This document shows, in pieces, positions 27,698 to 36,409 of a DNA stretch of 64,000 nt. Position numbers and translations under genes: made by a program. Positions within the stretch are counted from its first letter, which is position 1, and every line of letters begins with the position of its first letter. The DNA comes from Pelagibius sp050290145 (GTDB taxonomy: Bacteria > Pseudomonadota > Alphaproteobacteria > Kiloniellales > Kiloniellaceae): contig JBNKHC010000307.1 of NCBI GenBank assembly GCA_050290145.1, positions 3,522 through 67,521 on the forward strand, written 5' to 3'. The notes below the pieces were generated by a model. The model made no database searches. It was not told where the DNA came from and was given only the letters and a program-made list of their open reading frames with translations.

Positions 27698-28678
27698 TCA
27701 GGAGGTTTGCTCTGCCGCCGCGGCGAGCCCGAGGAAGGCGGCATTGGGCCGGGTGATCAGCCAGGTGGGGATGTCTTCCAGATAGCTGCGGAAGCGGCCC
27801 TTGTCCTCGAAACGACCGCGGAAGCCGGAGGCCAGGAGGAAGTCCGGAAAGCGCGGCAGGATGCCGCCGCCCAGGAAGACGCCGCCCCGTGCGCCATAGC
27901 TGAGCGCCACGTTGCCGGCGAAGGTGCCAAGCAGCAGGCAGAACAGCTCCAGCGCCTGACGACAGAGCGGATCGCCGCCCTCCAGGGCGCGCTGGGTCAC
28001 CGCCGCCGGCTCCAGAGCCTCGGCAGGGGTGCCGTTCAGGCGTGCCAGGCCGCCGTGGATGTTGGAGAGGCCGGGGCCGGAGAGCAGGCGCTCGGCGGAG
28101 ACATGGCCGAAGTCTTCCCTGAGCAGGGCGAAGAGGTCGGCTTCCAGCCGGTCCATGGCGGGCATGGTGACGTGGCCGCCTTCGCTGATCAAAGGGCGCG
28201 GATGGGGCTCGGCCGGCAGCAGGGCGGCGACCCCCAGGCCGGACCCCGGGCCGAGGACCGCCAGCGGGGCGGGCGGACCGCCGGCGCGAAGCCTTCCGCC
28301 GTGCCCGACCGCCAGCCGGTCGCCGTCATCGAGGTGGGGCAGGCTGAGCGCCAGGGCCGCGTAGTCATTCAGCAGGCGAACCTGGCTGAACCCGAAGCGC
28401 TGGCGGAGCTCGCCTTCCGTCGTGTCCCACCCGGCGTTGGTCATGGCCGCCCGGGCATCGTCGACCGGTCCGGCGAAAGCCAGGACCGCCGTCTGCGGCA
28501 CCTGTGCGCTGCCCAGGCGCTCCAGCGCGGCGGCGATGGCGCCGTAGGAGGTTGGGTGGGCGGCGACAGGGAGCGTCAGAACCTCGCCGAGGCCGCCTTC
28601 CCTCAGCAGGGCGAAGCGCGCGTTGGTGGCGCCGATGTCGGCCAGCAGGGCCGTCGTCTGGCCGGCCCCCGCCGTCAT
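27698..28678 (-). CDS. glk: Glucokinase (Glk family)
   Basis: 326 residues from ATG 28678, which overlaps the otsA stop by 3-4 bases; the frame extends further upstream but without support. Glk signatures are LLADIGATNARFALL, LNDYAALALSLP with the catalytic Asp, the glucose-binding EGGHVTM and FLGGGILPRF. It converts glucose to glucose-6-phosphate. As the last gene of the ots operon it could recycle glucose released by the GH15 enzyme. Confidence 0.92.
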   Translation of the reverse strand: MTAGAGQTTALLADIGATNARFALLREGGLGEVLTLPVAAHPTSYGAIAAALERLGSAQVPQTAVLAFAGPVDDARAAMTNAGWDTTEGELRQRFGFSQVRLLNDYAALALSLPHLDDGDRLAVGHGGRLRAGGPPAPLAVLGPGSGLGVAALLPAEPHPRPLISEGGHVTMPAMDRLEADLFALLREDFGHVSAERLLSGPGLSNIHGGLARLNGTPAEALEPAAVTQRALEGGDPLCRQALELFCLLLGTFAGNVALSYGARGGVFLGGGILPRFPDFLLASGFRGRFEDKGRFRSYLEDIPTWLITRPNAAFLGLAAAAEQTS

Positions 28679-30060
28679 CGCGCGTGTTCCGACTTCTGCA
28701 GTGTCCGAAGAAAGGATTCCCGCCAGGCAGTGACGTCGTTCTCGGCGATGGCCTTGTACATGGAGCGCCAACGCTCGCGCCGTGCTTCCAGCGGCATGGT
28801 GAGCGCTTCCTGCATGCGCTCGGCCACGCCCTCCACGTCGTAGGGATTGACGATGAGGGCGCCGTCCAGTTCCCGCGCCGCCCCGGCGAAGCGGGAAAGC
28901 ACCAGGACGCCGGGGTCCTTCTCGCTCTGCGCGGCGACGAACTCCTTGGCGACCAGGTTCATGCCGTCGCGCAGCGGTGTCACCAGCCCGACGCGGCTGA
29001 CCCGGAAGAAGCCCGACAGGACCCGGCGGCTGAAGCTCTTGTTCAGGTAGCGGATCGGCACCCAGTCGTACTCGGCGAAGGTGCCGTTCACATGGCCCGC
29101 CGTGGCCTCCAGCTCGCGCCTCATGTCGATGTAGTCGGCGACATCGGAGCGCGAGGGCGGGTTGATCTGCAGGAAGACCACCTTGCCGCGGTTGTCCGGA
29201 TAGGCCGTCAGCAGATGCTCAAAGGCTTCGACACGCTTGATCAGGCCCTTGGAGTAGTCGAGGCGGTCGACGCCGATCATCAGGTCGCGCTTGCCGAGGC
29301 TTTCCAGGAGGCGGTGGACCTGCTTGCTTCCTTCGCTTTCCGCCGCCATCTGGGCGAACATTTCCGTGTCCACGCCGATGGGAAATGCCTGGGCCTTCAG
29401 TGTCCGGCCGAAGACCTTGATGGTGCCGTCGTCATGGACTTCGCCGCCGGCTTCGCGGCGGATGTAGTCCAGGAAGCAGTGGAGGTGGTCGACGGTCTGG
29501 AACCCGACCAGGTCGTAGGCGCAGAGCGCTTTGACGATCTCGCGGTGCTGGGGCAGGGCCAGCAGCACCTCCAGCGCCGGCCAGGGAATGTGCAGGAAGA
29601 AGCCCATCATCTGCCTGCAGCCGGCGCTGCGCAGGTTCTCGGCCAGCAGCAGGAAATGATAGTCGTGGATCCAGACGATGTCGGAGTCTTCCAGCATCGG
29701 CTGGAGCCGGTGCGCGAAGAGGGTGTTGACGCGCTGATAGCCGGCCCAGGTGCGTTGGGCGAACTCCGCAAGGTCGAGGCGATAGTGGAAGAGGGGCCAG
29801 AGCGTCGAGTTCGCGAAGCCGACGTAATACTCGTCGTAGTCGCGCTGGGTCAGGTCGATCGTCGCGTAGGTGATCTTGCCGGCCTGCGTGAGGGTGGGTT
29901 GGCCGTAGTCCCGCTCCAGGACCTTACCGCTCCAGCCGAACCAGATGCCGCCGCGTTCGCGCAGCGCAGCGCGGACCGCAACCGCCAGGCCGCCTTCGGC
30001 ACCCGGCCGGGATTGCTTGACCGCGGCGACGCGATTGGAGACGACGACCAGGCGGCTCAA
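28675..30060 (-). CDS. otsA: Trehalose-6-phosphate synthase
   Basis: 461-residue GT20 glycosyltransferase joining UDP-glucose and glucose-6-phosphate. Motifs include SNRVA at the N-terminus, GGLAVAVRAAL, WIHDYHFLLLAENLR and the donor-site DRLDYSKGL and LRDGMNLVAKEFVAAQ. It overlaps both neighbours by 4 bases (GH15 upstream, glk downstream), so it belongs to a translationally coupled operon. Confidence 0.96.
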   Translation of the reverse strand: MSRLVVVSNRVAAVKQSRPGAEGGLAVAVRAALRERGGIWFGWSGKVLERDYGQPTLTQAGKITYATIDLTQRDYDEYYVGFANSTLWPLFHYRLDLAEFAQRTWAGYQRVNTLFAHRLQPMLEDSDIVWIHDYHFLLLAENLRSAGCRQMMGFFLHIPWPALEVLLALPQHREIVKALCAYDLVGFQTVDHLHCFLDYIRREAGGEVHDDGTIKVFGRTLKAQAFPIGVDTEMFAQMAAESEGSKQVHRLLESLGKRDLMIGVDRLDYSKGLIKRVEAFEHLLTAYPDNRGKVVFLQINPPSRSDVADYIDMRRELEATAGHVNGTFAEYDWVPIRYLNKSFSRRVLSGFFRVSRVGLVTPLRDGMNLVAKEFVAAQSEKDPGVLVLSRFAGAARELDGALIVNPYDVEGVAERMQEALTMPLEARRERWRSMYKAIAENDVTAWRESFLRTLQKSEHAR

Positions 30061-31856
30061 TAAGCTTCCTCCCAGGTTTTTGACAGGCGCATGGCGGAGT
30101 TTATCAGGCCGACCATGGAATAGGTCTGTGGAAAGTTGCCCCAGAGCTCGCGAGTGCCGGTCGCCATGTCTTCCGACAGCAGACCCAGGGGGTTTCGCGC
30201 GGCCAGCATGGTTTCGAAGAGCTCCCGGGCCTCGTCGGTGCGGCCGACGGCGGCCAGGGCGTCGATGTACCAGAAGGTGCAGACGTTGAAGGCGACTTCC
30301 GGCGCACCGAAATCGTCGGCGGCCACATAGCGGTGGAGGAACAGGTCGTGCTTCAGGTGCTTTTCGATCTGCTCCAGTGTGCCGAGGAAGCGCGGGTCGC
30401 TGGCCGGCAGAAAGCCGATCTCCTGGAGGCAGAGAAGGCTGGCATCGAGGTCCTCGCCGTCGAAGGTCGAGACCAGGCTGTTGAGGCGTCTGTTCCAGGC
30501 GCGCTCCAGGATCCCGTTGCGGATCGTTTTCGCCCCCTTGGCCCAGAAATCGTAGCGCTCGGTCATTTCCAGGCGCGCGGCGATGCGGGCCAGGCGGTCA
30601 CAGGCGGCCCAGCACATGACCGCCGAATAGGTGTGGACCTGCTGGCGGGTGCGCAGCTCCCACAGCCCGGCATCGGGCTTGTCCCAAAGCTGCAGGGCCT
30701 TCTGCCCCAGGCTCTCGAGCTTCTCGAAGAAGCTGACGTCGCCCGGATGATCCAGGCGACAGTCGAAGAAGCTGTGGGTCGTGGCGAGAATGACGCTGCC
30801 GTAGCCGTCGTTCTGGATCTGCGTGTAGGCGCCGTTGCCGATCCGAACCGGCCCCATATTGCGGTAGCCGGAGAGGGAATCGCAGACTGCCTCGTCGAGG
30901 CGCACCTCCTGCGAGATGCCGAAGACCGGTTGCAGATGCCCGTCTTCGGCATTGGCGCCGACGTTGGAGGAGACGATGTTGGAAATGTAACTGAGGTAGC
31001 CTTCCATGGTCTTGGTCGCGCCCAGGCGGTTCAGGGCATGGACCACGAAGTAGGCGTCTCGCAGCCAGCAGTAGCGGTAATCCCAGTTGCGGCCGGAGTC
31101 AGGCGCTTCAGGAATCGAGGTCGTCATGGCAGCAATGATGGCGCCGGTTTCCTCGAAGCTGCATAGCTTCAGGGTGATGGACGCGCGGATCACCGCTTCC
31201 TGCCACTCGAACGGGAGGGCCAGATAGCGGGTCCACTCACGCCAGTACTCGTCGGTATTGCGGAAAAACTCCTGACTGGTCTTGTCGATGGGGGCGGTCA
31301 GGCTCTCGTCCGGGCCGAGGATCAGTGTGACGGGCCGGTCGAGAATGAAGGGGACCTCGTCATTGATGTAGGTGATCGGAGCATCGGTTGTCAGGCGCAG
31401 CGTCAGACCCGGCATGACGTAGCGCAGGTGGTTGCTGCCCCGGGTCTTCTCGGGATCGCCCTTGCCGTAGTCGTAGGTCGGGCGGACCTTGATGCAGATG
31501 CGCGGACTGCCGGAAAGCGCGCGCAGATGGCGCACGATGGTTGGAGGGCGGAAGATGCGGCCGTGATGCTTGAAGCGGGGTGCGAAGTCGGTCACTTCGA
31601 CGACGCCGTCGCCGGAATCATAGAGCCGCGTCACCACCACGGCGGAGTTGCGGCGGTAATACTGTTCGGAGCGGGTGAAGCCGAGGAGCTCGATATCGTA
31701 GATGCCGCGGCCGCCGGAGTTTTCGCCGTTGAGAAGACCGCAGAAAACCGGATCGCTGTCGAAACGCGGCATACAGGACCAGACGATTCTGGCTTTCGAG
31801 TCGATCAGCGCGCCGAAGGTGCAGTTGCCGATGATGGCGAGATCCAGTGAGCTCAA
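30057..31856 (-). CDS. GH15 glycosidase (trehalase/glucoamylase-like)
   Basis: 599 residues. An N-terminal beta-sandwich is followed by an (alpha/alpha)6 barrel. The segment SGRNWDYRYCWLRDAYFVV is the GH15 core. General acid Glu lies in DAGLWELR, and the second catalytic Glu region is GLLSEDMATGTRELWGNFPQTYS. GH15 includes glucoamylases and the trehalases of actinobacteria and archaea. Position between otsB and otsA, with 4-base overlaps, favours a trehalose-related substrate. That is inference. Confidence 0.88.
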   Translation of the reverse strand: MSSLDLAIIGNCTFGALIDSKARIVWSCMPRFDSDPVFCGLLNGENSGGRGIYDIELLGFTRSEQYYRRNSAVVVTRLYDSGDGVVEVTDFAPRFKHHGRIFRPPTIVRHLRALSGSPRICIKVRPTYDYGKGDPEKTRGSNHLRYVMPGLTLRLTTDAPITYINDEVPFILDRPVTLILGPDESLTAPIDKTSQEFFRNTDEYWREWTRYLALPFEWQEAVIRASITLKLCSFEETGAIIAAMTTSIPEAPDSGRNWDYRYCWLRDAYFVVHALNRLGATKTMEGYLSYISNIVSSNVGANAEDGHLQPVFGISQEVRLDEAVCDSLSGYRNMGPVRIGNGAYTQIQNDGYGSVILATTHSFFDCRLDHPGDVSFFEKLESLGQKALQLWDKPDAGLWELRTRQQVHTYSAVMCWAACDRLARIAARLEMTERYDFWAKGAKTIRNGILERAWNRRLNSLVSTFDGEDLDASLLCLQEIGFLPASDPRFLGTLEQIEKHLKHDLFLHRYVAADDFGAPEVAFNVCTFWYIDALAAVGRTDEARELFETMLAARNPLGLLSEDMATGTRELWGNFPQTYSMVGLINSAMRLSKTWEEAY

Positions 31857-32722
31857 TGCGTTTCTCCCTCCGGCCCGGTTGCGACCCAGGGGCGCAGCCA
31901 GGCAACAACAGCGTCTTCGTCCGGCAGGCAGTAGGCGGCGGCGCTGTTCTCGTCAAAGCCGACGCGGATCGACAGGCCACCCATACGGTTGACGCTTCGA
32001 AAGCCGTCCTCGTCGGTCACGTCGTCGCCGATGAAAACGGGCAAACGGCCGACGAAAGGTGGTTCCGCCATGAAAGCTTCGATCGCTGTGCCCTTGTTGG
32101 CACCCCCCGGTTTTACCTCGACCACCATCTTGCCGCGCTTCAATTCGAGCGGGGAGGGGCTGGCCTCGACCAGCCCAACGAGAAGAGCTTTGATCTCTGC
32201 TTCATAGGCCGGCGCATTGCGGTAGTGCAGAGCGAGGGACTGCCGCTTGTCCTCCAGGAGAAGGCCCTCGCGCGCCTCGACGAACTCCGCCAGGGGCGCG
32301 CGCAGAGAGTCCAGCAGCTCGCTGCCGGCAACCTGGTGGACCACGCCGTCGCCGCCGCGCCGCTCCAGACCATGGACGCCGGCGCTGGGCAGTTTCAACG
32401 GCGCGAACAAGCCGTCCAGGTCGCTGATCGTTCGACCGCTGATGAGTGCGACGGCGCCGTTCAGCCTTTCTTCAAGCTGCTCCAGCAGAAAGAGGAGCTG
32501 CGCGGGGACATATACAGCGTCGGGATGGGCGGCGATGGACAGGAGCGTACCGTCGACGTCGAGGAAAAGGGCATGCGTTTCTGAAGAAGCGGGCAGCTCG
32601 GGCGCTTCCCCCTGCATGTCGCCGCGTTCGCCTCCTCTCGAAGCTCCTGCGCGGTGTGCGCCCAAAAATTGCGAGCGGGCGGCAGGAAGTACCTTGGACT
32701 GCGGAACTTCGTCGAACTTCAA
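31853..32722 (-). CDS. otsB: Trehalose-6-phosphate phosphatase
   Basis: 289-residue HAD phosphatase: nucleophile motif FLDVDGTLLSIAAHPD and C-terminal DDVTDEDGF. It dephosphorylates trehalose-6-phosphate. The start at ATG 32722 gives an unusually long N-terminal tail; the ATG about 35 residues in (MQGEAPEL) fits the family better. First gene of otsB-GH15-otsA-glk. Confidence 0.93.
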   Translation of the reverse strand: MKFDEVPQSKVLPAARSQFLGAHRAGASRGGERGDMQGEAPELPASSETHALFLDVDGTLLSIAAHPDAVYVPAQLLFLLEQLEERLNGAVALISGRTISDLDGLFAPLKLPSAGVHGLERRGGDGVVHQVAGSELLDSLRAPLAEFVEAREGLLLEDKRQSLALHYRNAPAYEAEIKALLVGLVEASPSPLELKRGKMVVEVKPGGANKGTAIEAFMAEPPFVGRLPVFIGDDVTDEDGFRSVNRMGGLSIRVGFDENSAAAYCLPDEDAVVAWLRPWVATGPEGETH

Positions 32723-32880
32723 TGGTGCTCTTGCCTAGCTCTCGTCTTCAAGGCAACGGTGTTGAGACAATCTCATCCGGTGCCCTAATTGAAGTAACTG
32801 CCGAGCCTATCGAAGGCAAGGTATTCATTCATTTCATTCTCTTCGCACGCAAACGTTCTCCCTGTTGCCTGCGGATGTGT
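32723..32880. other. Upstream region of the otsB operon
   Basis: 158 bases of lower GC between a small phage-side ORF and otsB. It should contain the promoter of the otsB-GH15-otsA-glk operon. No GGAAC-N16/17-GTT (EcfG stress box) was found. It also marks the approximate left edge of the prophage, and no att core could be recognised. Confidence 0.35.
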
Positions 32881-33066
32881 TCATTCAACTTCCTTCTTTG
32901 AGTGTGAGGTGAGGGGCCGGTCGCCGCCGGTCAGTTCGGCGAAGACCGACAGCAGGAAACGGGTCTCGAAATCGGCGCTACGCGCTGCCGCACTGAGCAG
33001 CGGCTTGTCTGGTCGTCGCAACTCGCAGGAGGCGGGTCGGTCGTCTGGATGGCTCGATGCTGGCAT
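32881..33066 (-). CDS. Small ORF under a candidate repressor operator
   Basis: 61 residues from ATG 33066 (GAGAGAA 7-8 bases upstream). The frame also has a TTG at 33105. It is Arg/Asp-rich with the core FETRFLLSVFAELTGG and a charged end, with no recognised family. A palindrome like those beside the S24 repressor lies 46-62 bases upstream of the ATG, so this small product may belong to the phage lysogeny regulon. Whether it is translated is uncertain. Confidence 0.45.
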   Translation of the reverse strand: MPASSHPDDRPASCELRRPDKPLLSAAARSADFETRFLLSVFAELTGGDRPLTSHSKKEVE

Positions 33067-33111
33067 ATCTGTTCTCTCGGCCCTTGATTCATCACCGGCT
33101 AGCAAAGCTAT

Positions 33112-33128
33112 ATTGCAAAAATCGCAAC
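33112..33128. promoter_or_regulatory. Candidate repressor operator O3
   Basis: ATTGC-AAAAATC-GCAAC, an imperfect palindrome with the same half-sites and 7-base spacing as the sites beside the S24 repressor. A further ATCGCAA direct repeat follows at about 33129-33138. It is positioned to control the small minus-strand ORF downstream. Confidence 0.55.
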
Positions 33129-33249
33129 AAATCGCAATCAGAGAACGCTCTGAACTAAGAGTATTCGACCTTAAAGTGAGGGGCGAGTCAGGCGCAGTCT
33201 CGGGGATAAGCCGGTCAACTTATGAATACCGCAATAGGCAGGCACAGCA

Positions 33250-33867
33250 TCAGCCGCGCGACCGCAGCTTCACCCAGGTCACCGGCGCGACCCACTCGAC
33301 GGGCACGTTCTGCTCGATAGGGGTTGCCGAGTTGACGGAAACGAGGGTCACTTCACCCGCCGCATTTCCGGGTTCGACAATCTTCACGAGCTGGCGACCG
33401 TCCTTGGTCTGCACCACGCATTCACGCCCGTAGCACCTTGCCAGGTCCAGCCCGTCTTCACGGGAATAGCCGAGGTGCTCGCCATCGCGAAAGCGCGGCG
33501 ACATTGAATTGCCCCGCACTACAACGCAGACCCCCCCGCCTTCTCCCTGCGGAGCATCGATCTTGTAGAGCCCGGATCCCTTCTCGTGGTCGTCGACGGA
33601 GTAGACGGTCTCGCCGGCGCCGACGTAGCCGACGACCAGGCTGGATGCCCTGGCCTCCCGATTGACGAAAGCCCCCAGCTTGGCGACTACGTCTTCCAGC
33701 GAGGTCTCCAGATACTCCGCCATCTCTACCGCTTCCTCGATCTTGATGCTGCGGCTTTGATTGAGGATCTCGGTGATGCGCGAGGGGTCGAGCCCCATGT
33801 GCTTGGCAAGGCCGCGTTGGGTCTTGCCGAGCTGGCGCAGGCGATCTTGGAACCAGCGTTTTTCCAT
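33250..33867 (-). CDS. S24/LexA-like phage repressor
   Basis: 205 residues. An N-terminal XRE helix-turn-helix (KTQRGLAKHMGLDPSRITEIL, here KTQRGLAKHMGLDPSRITEI) is followed by an S24 peptidase domain with an Ala-Gly cleavage motif (GYVGAGE), nucleophile Ser in GNSMSPRF and catalytic Lys in QLVKIVEPG. This is the architecture of CI-type repressors inactivated by RecA-stimulated self-cleavage. Palindromic sites flank its start on the divergent side, and the same sites lie before the terminase gene 4.6 kb away. It is probably the prophage lysogeny repressor. Confidence 0.88.
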   Translation of the reverse strand: MEKRWFQDRLRQLGKTQRGLAKHMGLDPSRITEILNQSRSIKIEEAVEMAEYLETSLEDVVAKLGAFVNREARASSLVVGYVGAGETVYSVDDHEKGSGLYKIDAPQGEGGGVCVVVRGNSMSPRFRDGEHLGYSREDGLDLARCYGRECVVQTKDGRQLVKIVEPGNAAGEVTLVSVNSATPIEQNVPVEWVAPVTWVKLRSRG

Positions 33868-33876
33868 GAACCTAAG

Positions 33877-33919
33877 ATTGCGAAATTTGCCATTTGATGT
33901 CTATTGCGAATTATGCAAT
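33877..33919. promoter_or_regulatory. Candidate repressor operators O1 and O2 in the divergent region
   Basis: O1 33877-33893 is ATTGC-GAAATTT-GCCAT; O2 33903-33919 is ATTGC-GAATTAT-GCAAT, a perfect half-site pair. Centres are 26 bases apart, between the repressor (-) and the VRR-NUC-like gene (+). This is the place expected for autoregulation and for blocking the early promoter. Exact -35/-10 elements were not resolved. Confidence 0.65.
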
Positions 33920-34002
33920 TTATATCGCCGGAGGTTGTTCGGCAAGTAAGTCTTTCTAACTCAGCGGGCCGGCGCCTGAAGGACGGATCAGAGAGGAAAG
34001 CG

Positions 34003-34533
34003 ATGCGGTCACAAAGGGCAGTCGCACACCAGCGACGGACGACAGCCGCCGCCGTGAAGCAGCGGGCCTTGGCTTTTCTGGCGGAGGCGCTGCCGCGGGG
34101 ATGGATGAGCCAACCTCTTGCGCCTGGGTTCGCCCAGGGGGCAGCGGCAGCACGGGCGCGCGCCTGTCCGGCGGCCAGCGGTCCCGCCGCCGATATCCTG
34201 GTGATCTCGCCGCGCGGACGCTGTCACTTTCTTTTCGTGCGGGCGCCGGCTGACCGCTGGTGGGATGGCGGTCCGAAGAGTGTGCCCGCCGAAGAGATCG
34301 GGGAGCGTGAGGCGGAGATGGCCCGCCAACTGCGCGCCGCCGGCCACAGAGCCCGCGCCATCTGGGGAGAGCGGGACTTGTTGCGTGCCTTGAGGTCCTG
34401 GGGCTGCCCGTTGCCCCCGGAGCTCCGCATCGAGCGCGCGGAGGTCCCGGCGCGGCCGCCGCAGCGCGCGGCGCCGCGCCGGCAGCGCCCGGTCCTGCAT
34501 CTGGGCAGCGGCGGAGGAAGGCTCGATGGCTGA
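34003..34533 (+). CDS. Degenerate VRR-NUC-like phage protein
   Basis: 176 residues from ATG 34003 (AGAGGAAAG 3-9 bases upstream). The layout matches phage VRR-NUC proteins: ADILVISPRGRCHFLFVRAP, then EREAEMARQLRAAGHRARAI and LLRALRSWGCPLPP, ending at a conserved position. The nuclease core normally reads PDLLxxW...FVELK. Here the Glu and Lys are replaced (FLFVRAP), so it is probably not an active nuclease. It overlaps the DUF6362-like gene by 8 bases, as is typical of this phage pair. Confidence 0.6.
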   Translation: MRSQRAVAHQRRTTAAAVKQRALAFLAEALPRGWMSQPLAPGFAQGAAAARARACPAASGPAADILVISPRGRCHFLFVRAPADRWWDGGPKSVPAEEIGEREAEMARQLRAAGHRARAIWGERDLLRALRSWGCPLPPELRIERAEVPARPPQRAAPRRQRPVLHLGSGGGRLDG

Positions 34534-35071
34534 AAAGGCGATGGCAGCGGACGGGCAGGAAAGGCTGCGCATCGAAGCGGCCGTGGCAGAAGGCCTGCGC
34601 CTGGCGCGCGAGGCCGGCCATGCGGAGCCGAGCCTGCGTGACGCGGTCTGGGAACTGCTGTTGGAAGCCGCGGATACCCTGCGGCGCCTGCCCAACCGCG
34701 AACAGGGCTGGTTGACCGCTGCGGCGCGCGCCCACTGGCCCGACTACGTGCGCAACACGGCGGAGGAGTTCGCCGGGGCTGTCGGCCGGGCAGGGCGCGA
34801 GACGGGGCAGGCTTTGCGGCCGACGCCGGCCCGGGCCGAGGCCATCGACCGCATGGACACGGTGCTGCTGTGGCTGCCGCTGGCGGGCGGAGCTAACCCC
34901 CGGCGCGACGTCTCCATCCTCTTCGGGCTGGCCTGCGGGCTCAGGGTGCCGGTTCTGCGCCAGCGTTTCGGCTGCGCGAGGCGCACGGTCTACGACGTGC
35001 GGGACCGGGGTATCGCTCGGATCTGCGGCTGGCTGCGCAGCCGGAGCGAGCTCTGCCGCAAGCTGGAATGA
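34526..35071 (+). CDS. DUF6362-like phage protein
   Basis: 181 residues. The conserved plan is visible: EAADTLRRLPNREQGW, WPDYV, RAEAIDRMDTVLLWLPL, then a helix-turn-helix-like C-terminus (GCARRTVYDVRDRGIARICGWL). In related prophages such proteins sit just upstream of terminase and are thought to be DNA-binding, though function is not established. Here the terminase is 3.6 kb away. Confidence 0.65.
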   Translation: MAEKAMAADGQERLRIEAAVAEGLRLAREAGHAEPSLRDAVWELLLEAADTLRRLPNREQGWLTAAARAHWPDYVRNTAEEFAGAVGRAGRETGQALRPTPARAEAIDRMDTVLLWLPLAGGANPRRDVSILFGLACGLRVPVLRQRFGCARRTVYDVRDRGIARICGWLRSRSELCRKLE

Positions 35072-35077
35072 GCGGCT

Positions 35078-35401
35078 TCAGTTCGGCTGCAGTTGCTTGG
35101 GAACGTAACGGCCGTCCTCGATGCCCTCGAAGAACTCCTCGATCTGCGGGTGGCCGACCGCCGCCCCGGTCTCGTCGATCACCAGGTTCTGTTCGGAGAC
35201 GTAGGCGACGTAGGTGGTCTCCTCGTTCTCGGCGAGCAGGTGATAGAACGGCTGATCCTTGTTGGGGCGGATCGCTTCAGGGATTGCCTCCCACCATTCC
35301 TCGGTGTTCGAGAACGTAGGGTCGACGTCGAAGATCACGCCACGAAACGGAAAGAAGCGGTGGCGCACGATCTCGCCGATTTGGAACTTCGCCGTTCGCA
35401 T
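35078..35401 (-). CDS. hspQ: Heat shock protein HspQ (Lon specificity factor family)
   Basis: 107 residues with the family core FQIGEIVRHRFFPFRGVIFDVDPTF, seen in part, plus HRFFPFRGVIFDVDP and NQPFYHLLAE-like PFYHLLAENEE. HspQ binds hemimethylated DNA and enhances Lon-mediated degradation in E. coli. It is a core host gene lying antisense between two phage blocks. ATG at 35401. Confidence 0.95.
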   Translation of the reverse strand: MRTAKFQIGEIVRHRFFPFRGVIFDVDPTFSNTEEWWEAIPEAIRPNKDQPFYHLLAENEETTYVAYVSEQNLVIDETGAAVGHPQIEEFFEGIEDGRYVPKQLQPN

Positions 35402-35794
35402 GGTCCGGCTGTCTTACCTCTCACGTTTTACGACAACTTACTGCCAATTATTCATATGCGCGCCCGGCGGGTCGAAACAAGCCCCGGGGCTGCCGGGTTG
35501 TGCTGTCCTTGGGCGAAACAATCGCTTCGGAATTACCGCAAAAATAGCGTTTATCGCGCTTAGGTAGCATCCGAGAAAATCTACATAAGCATCTGATAAC
35601 TAACAAATCTCTCTCTTGCCTCAAATCCGGCCAATTGCAACTGAGCCGTTTGGCGGCCCGCTCACGATTAACTGATCCGCTAGAGCCATTGCACTTAAGT
35701 GTTTGTTAAACCGAAAAGCGTCGAATCCTCATGCCGGAGGATCAGGACCCGTCCAGGCCGAGCGTCCGGGCGGACCTCCGCTGAGAGGAATGCG
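35402..35794. other. Gene-free AT-rich region between hspQ and TadE-like genes
   Basis: 393 bases without a credible gene. The centre (35530-35720) is clearly AT-richer than the flanks and probably holds divergent promoters for hspQ and the TadE-like genes. No tRNA, att core or repressor-type palindrome was found. Confidence 0.4.
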
Positions 35795-36406
35795 ATGTTT
35801 GAACTTGCAATGGTTGTACAGGTAGGTCTGGCCTGCTTGACACGTGTCGCGTGCAGTCTGCGCGCCTTCACGTCGTCAGTCTGGGGCCGCCTGCGCCCGA
35901 CCCTCGGTCCGCTGCTGCGCGACGAGCGCGGCAACGCGCTGATCGAGTTTGCGTTCGTGGCGCCGCCCTTCCTGCTGTTGCTGGTCGGCACGCTCGAGGT
36001 CTCGGTGATGTTCTTTACCAGCGCCGTCATCGAAGGGGCGACGAAGGAGGCCGCGCGGCAGATCCGCACCGGCAATATCCAGGCGTCTGCCGATCCGCTG
36101 GCCGCCTTCCAGGCTGAGCTCTGCGATTCCCTCTTTGGCGTCATCGACTGCACCCAGGTGATTTTCAATGTGCAGACCTTCGCGAGCTTCTCGGCAGTCT
36201 CGATGCCGATCGAACTGGACCAGGACGGCGAAATCATCAACACGGGATTCGCCCCGGGTGGCAGCAGCGCCGTTACCGTGGTGCGGGCGATGTACCGCTG
36301 GCACTTCATGACACCTCTGATCGAAAACGTGATGCCTTCCGGCCTGGGCGGTCATCTGCTGATTTCGACAGTCGCCTTTCAGAACGAGCCGTACAACGTG
36401 AACTGA
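35795..36406 (+). CDS. TadE-like pseudopilin
   Basis: 203 residues from ATG 35795 (GAGAGGAA upstream; the frame is open to 35699 without an SD). The TadE motif ERGNALIEFAFVAPPFLLLLVGTLEVSVMF, seen as RGNALIEFAFVAPPFLLLL, is a prepilin-like signal with Glu. Its C-terminal half is exported. TadE proteins assemble with Flp pili or outer surface structures. No Flp, CpaF or other Tad secretion genes lie nearby. Confidence 0.8.
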   Translation: MFELAMVVQVGLACLTRVACSLRAFTSSVWGRLRPTLGPLLRDERGNALIEFAFVAPPFLLLLVGTLEVSVMFFTSAVIEGATKEAARQIRTGNIQASADPLAAFQAELCDSLFGVIDCTQVIFNVQTFASFSAVSMPIELDQDGEIINTGFAPGGSSAVTVVRAMYRWHFMTPLIENVMPSGLGGHLLISTVAFQNEPYNVN

Positions 36407-36409
36407 CCC

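Noticed and set aside
32723..32880. Prophage left attachment site
   Set aside because: No tRNA, integrase or direct repeat partner in the window, so no att site can be supported.
33904..34002. Upstream extension of the VRR-NUC-like gene
   Set aside because: No ribosome site and it runs through operator O2; ATG 34003 has a strong SD.
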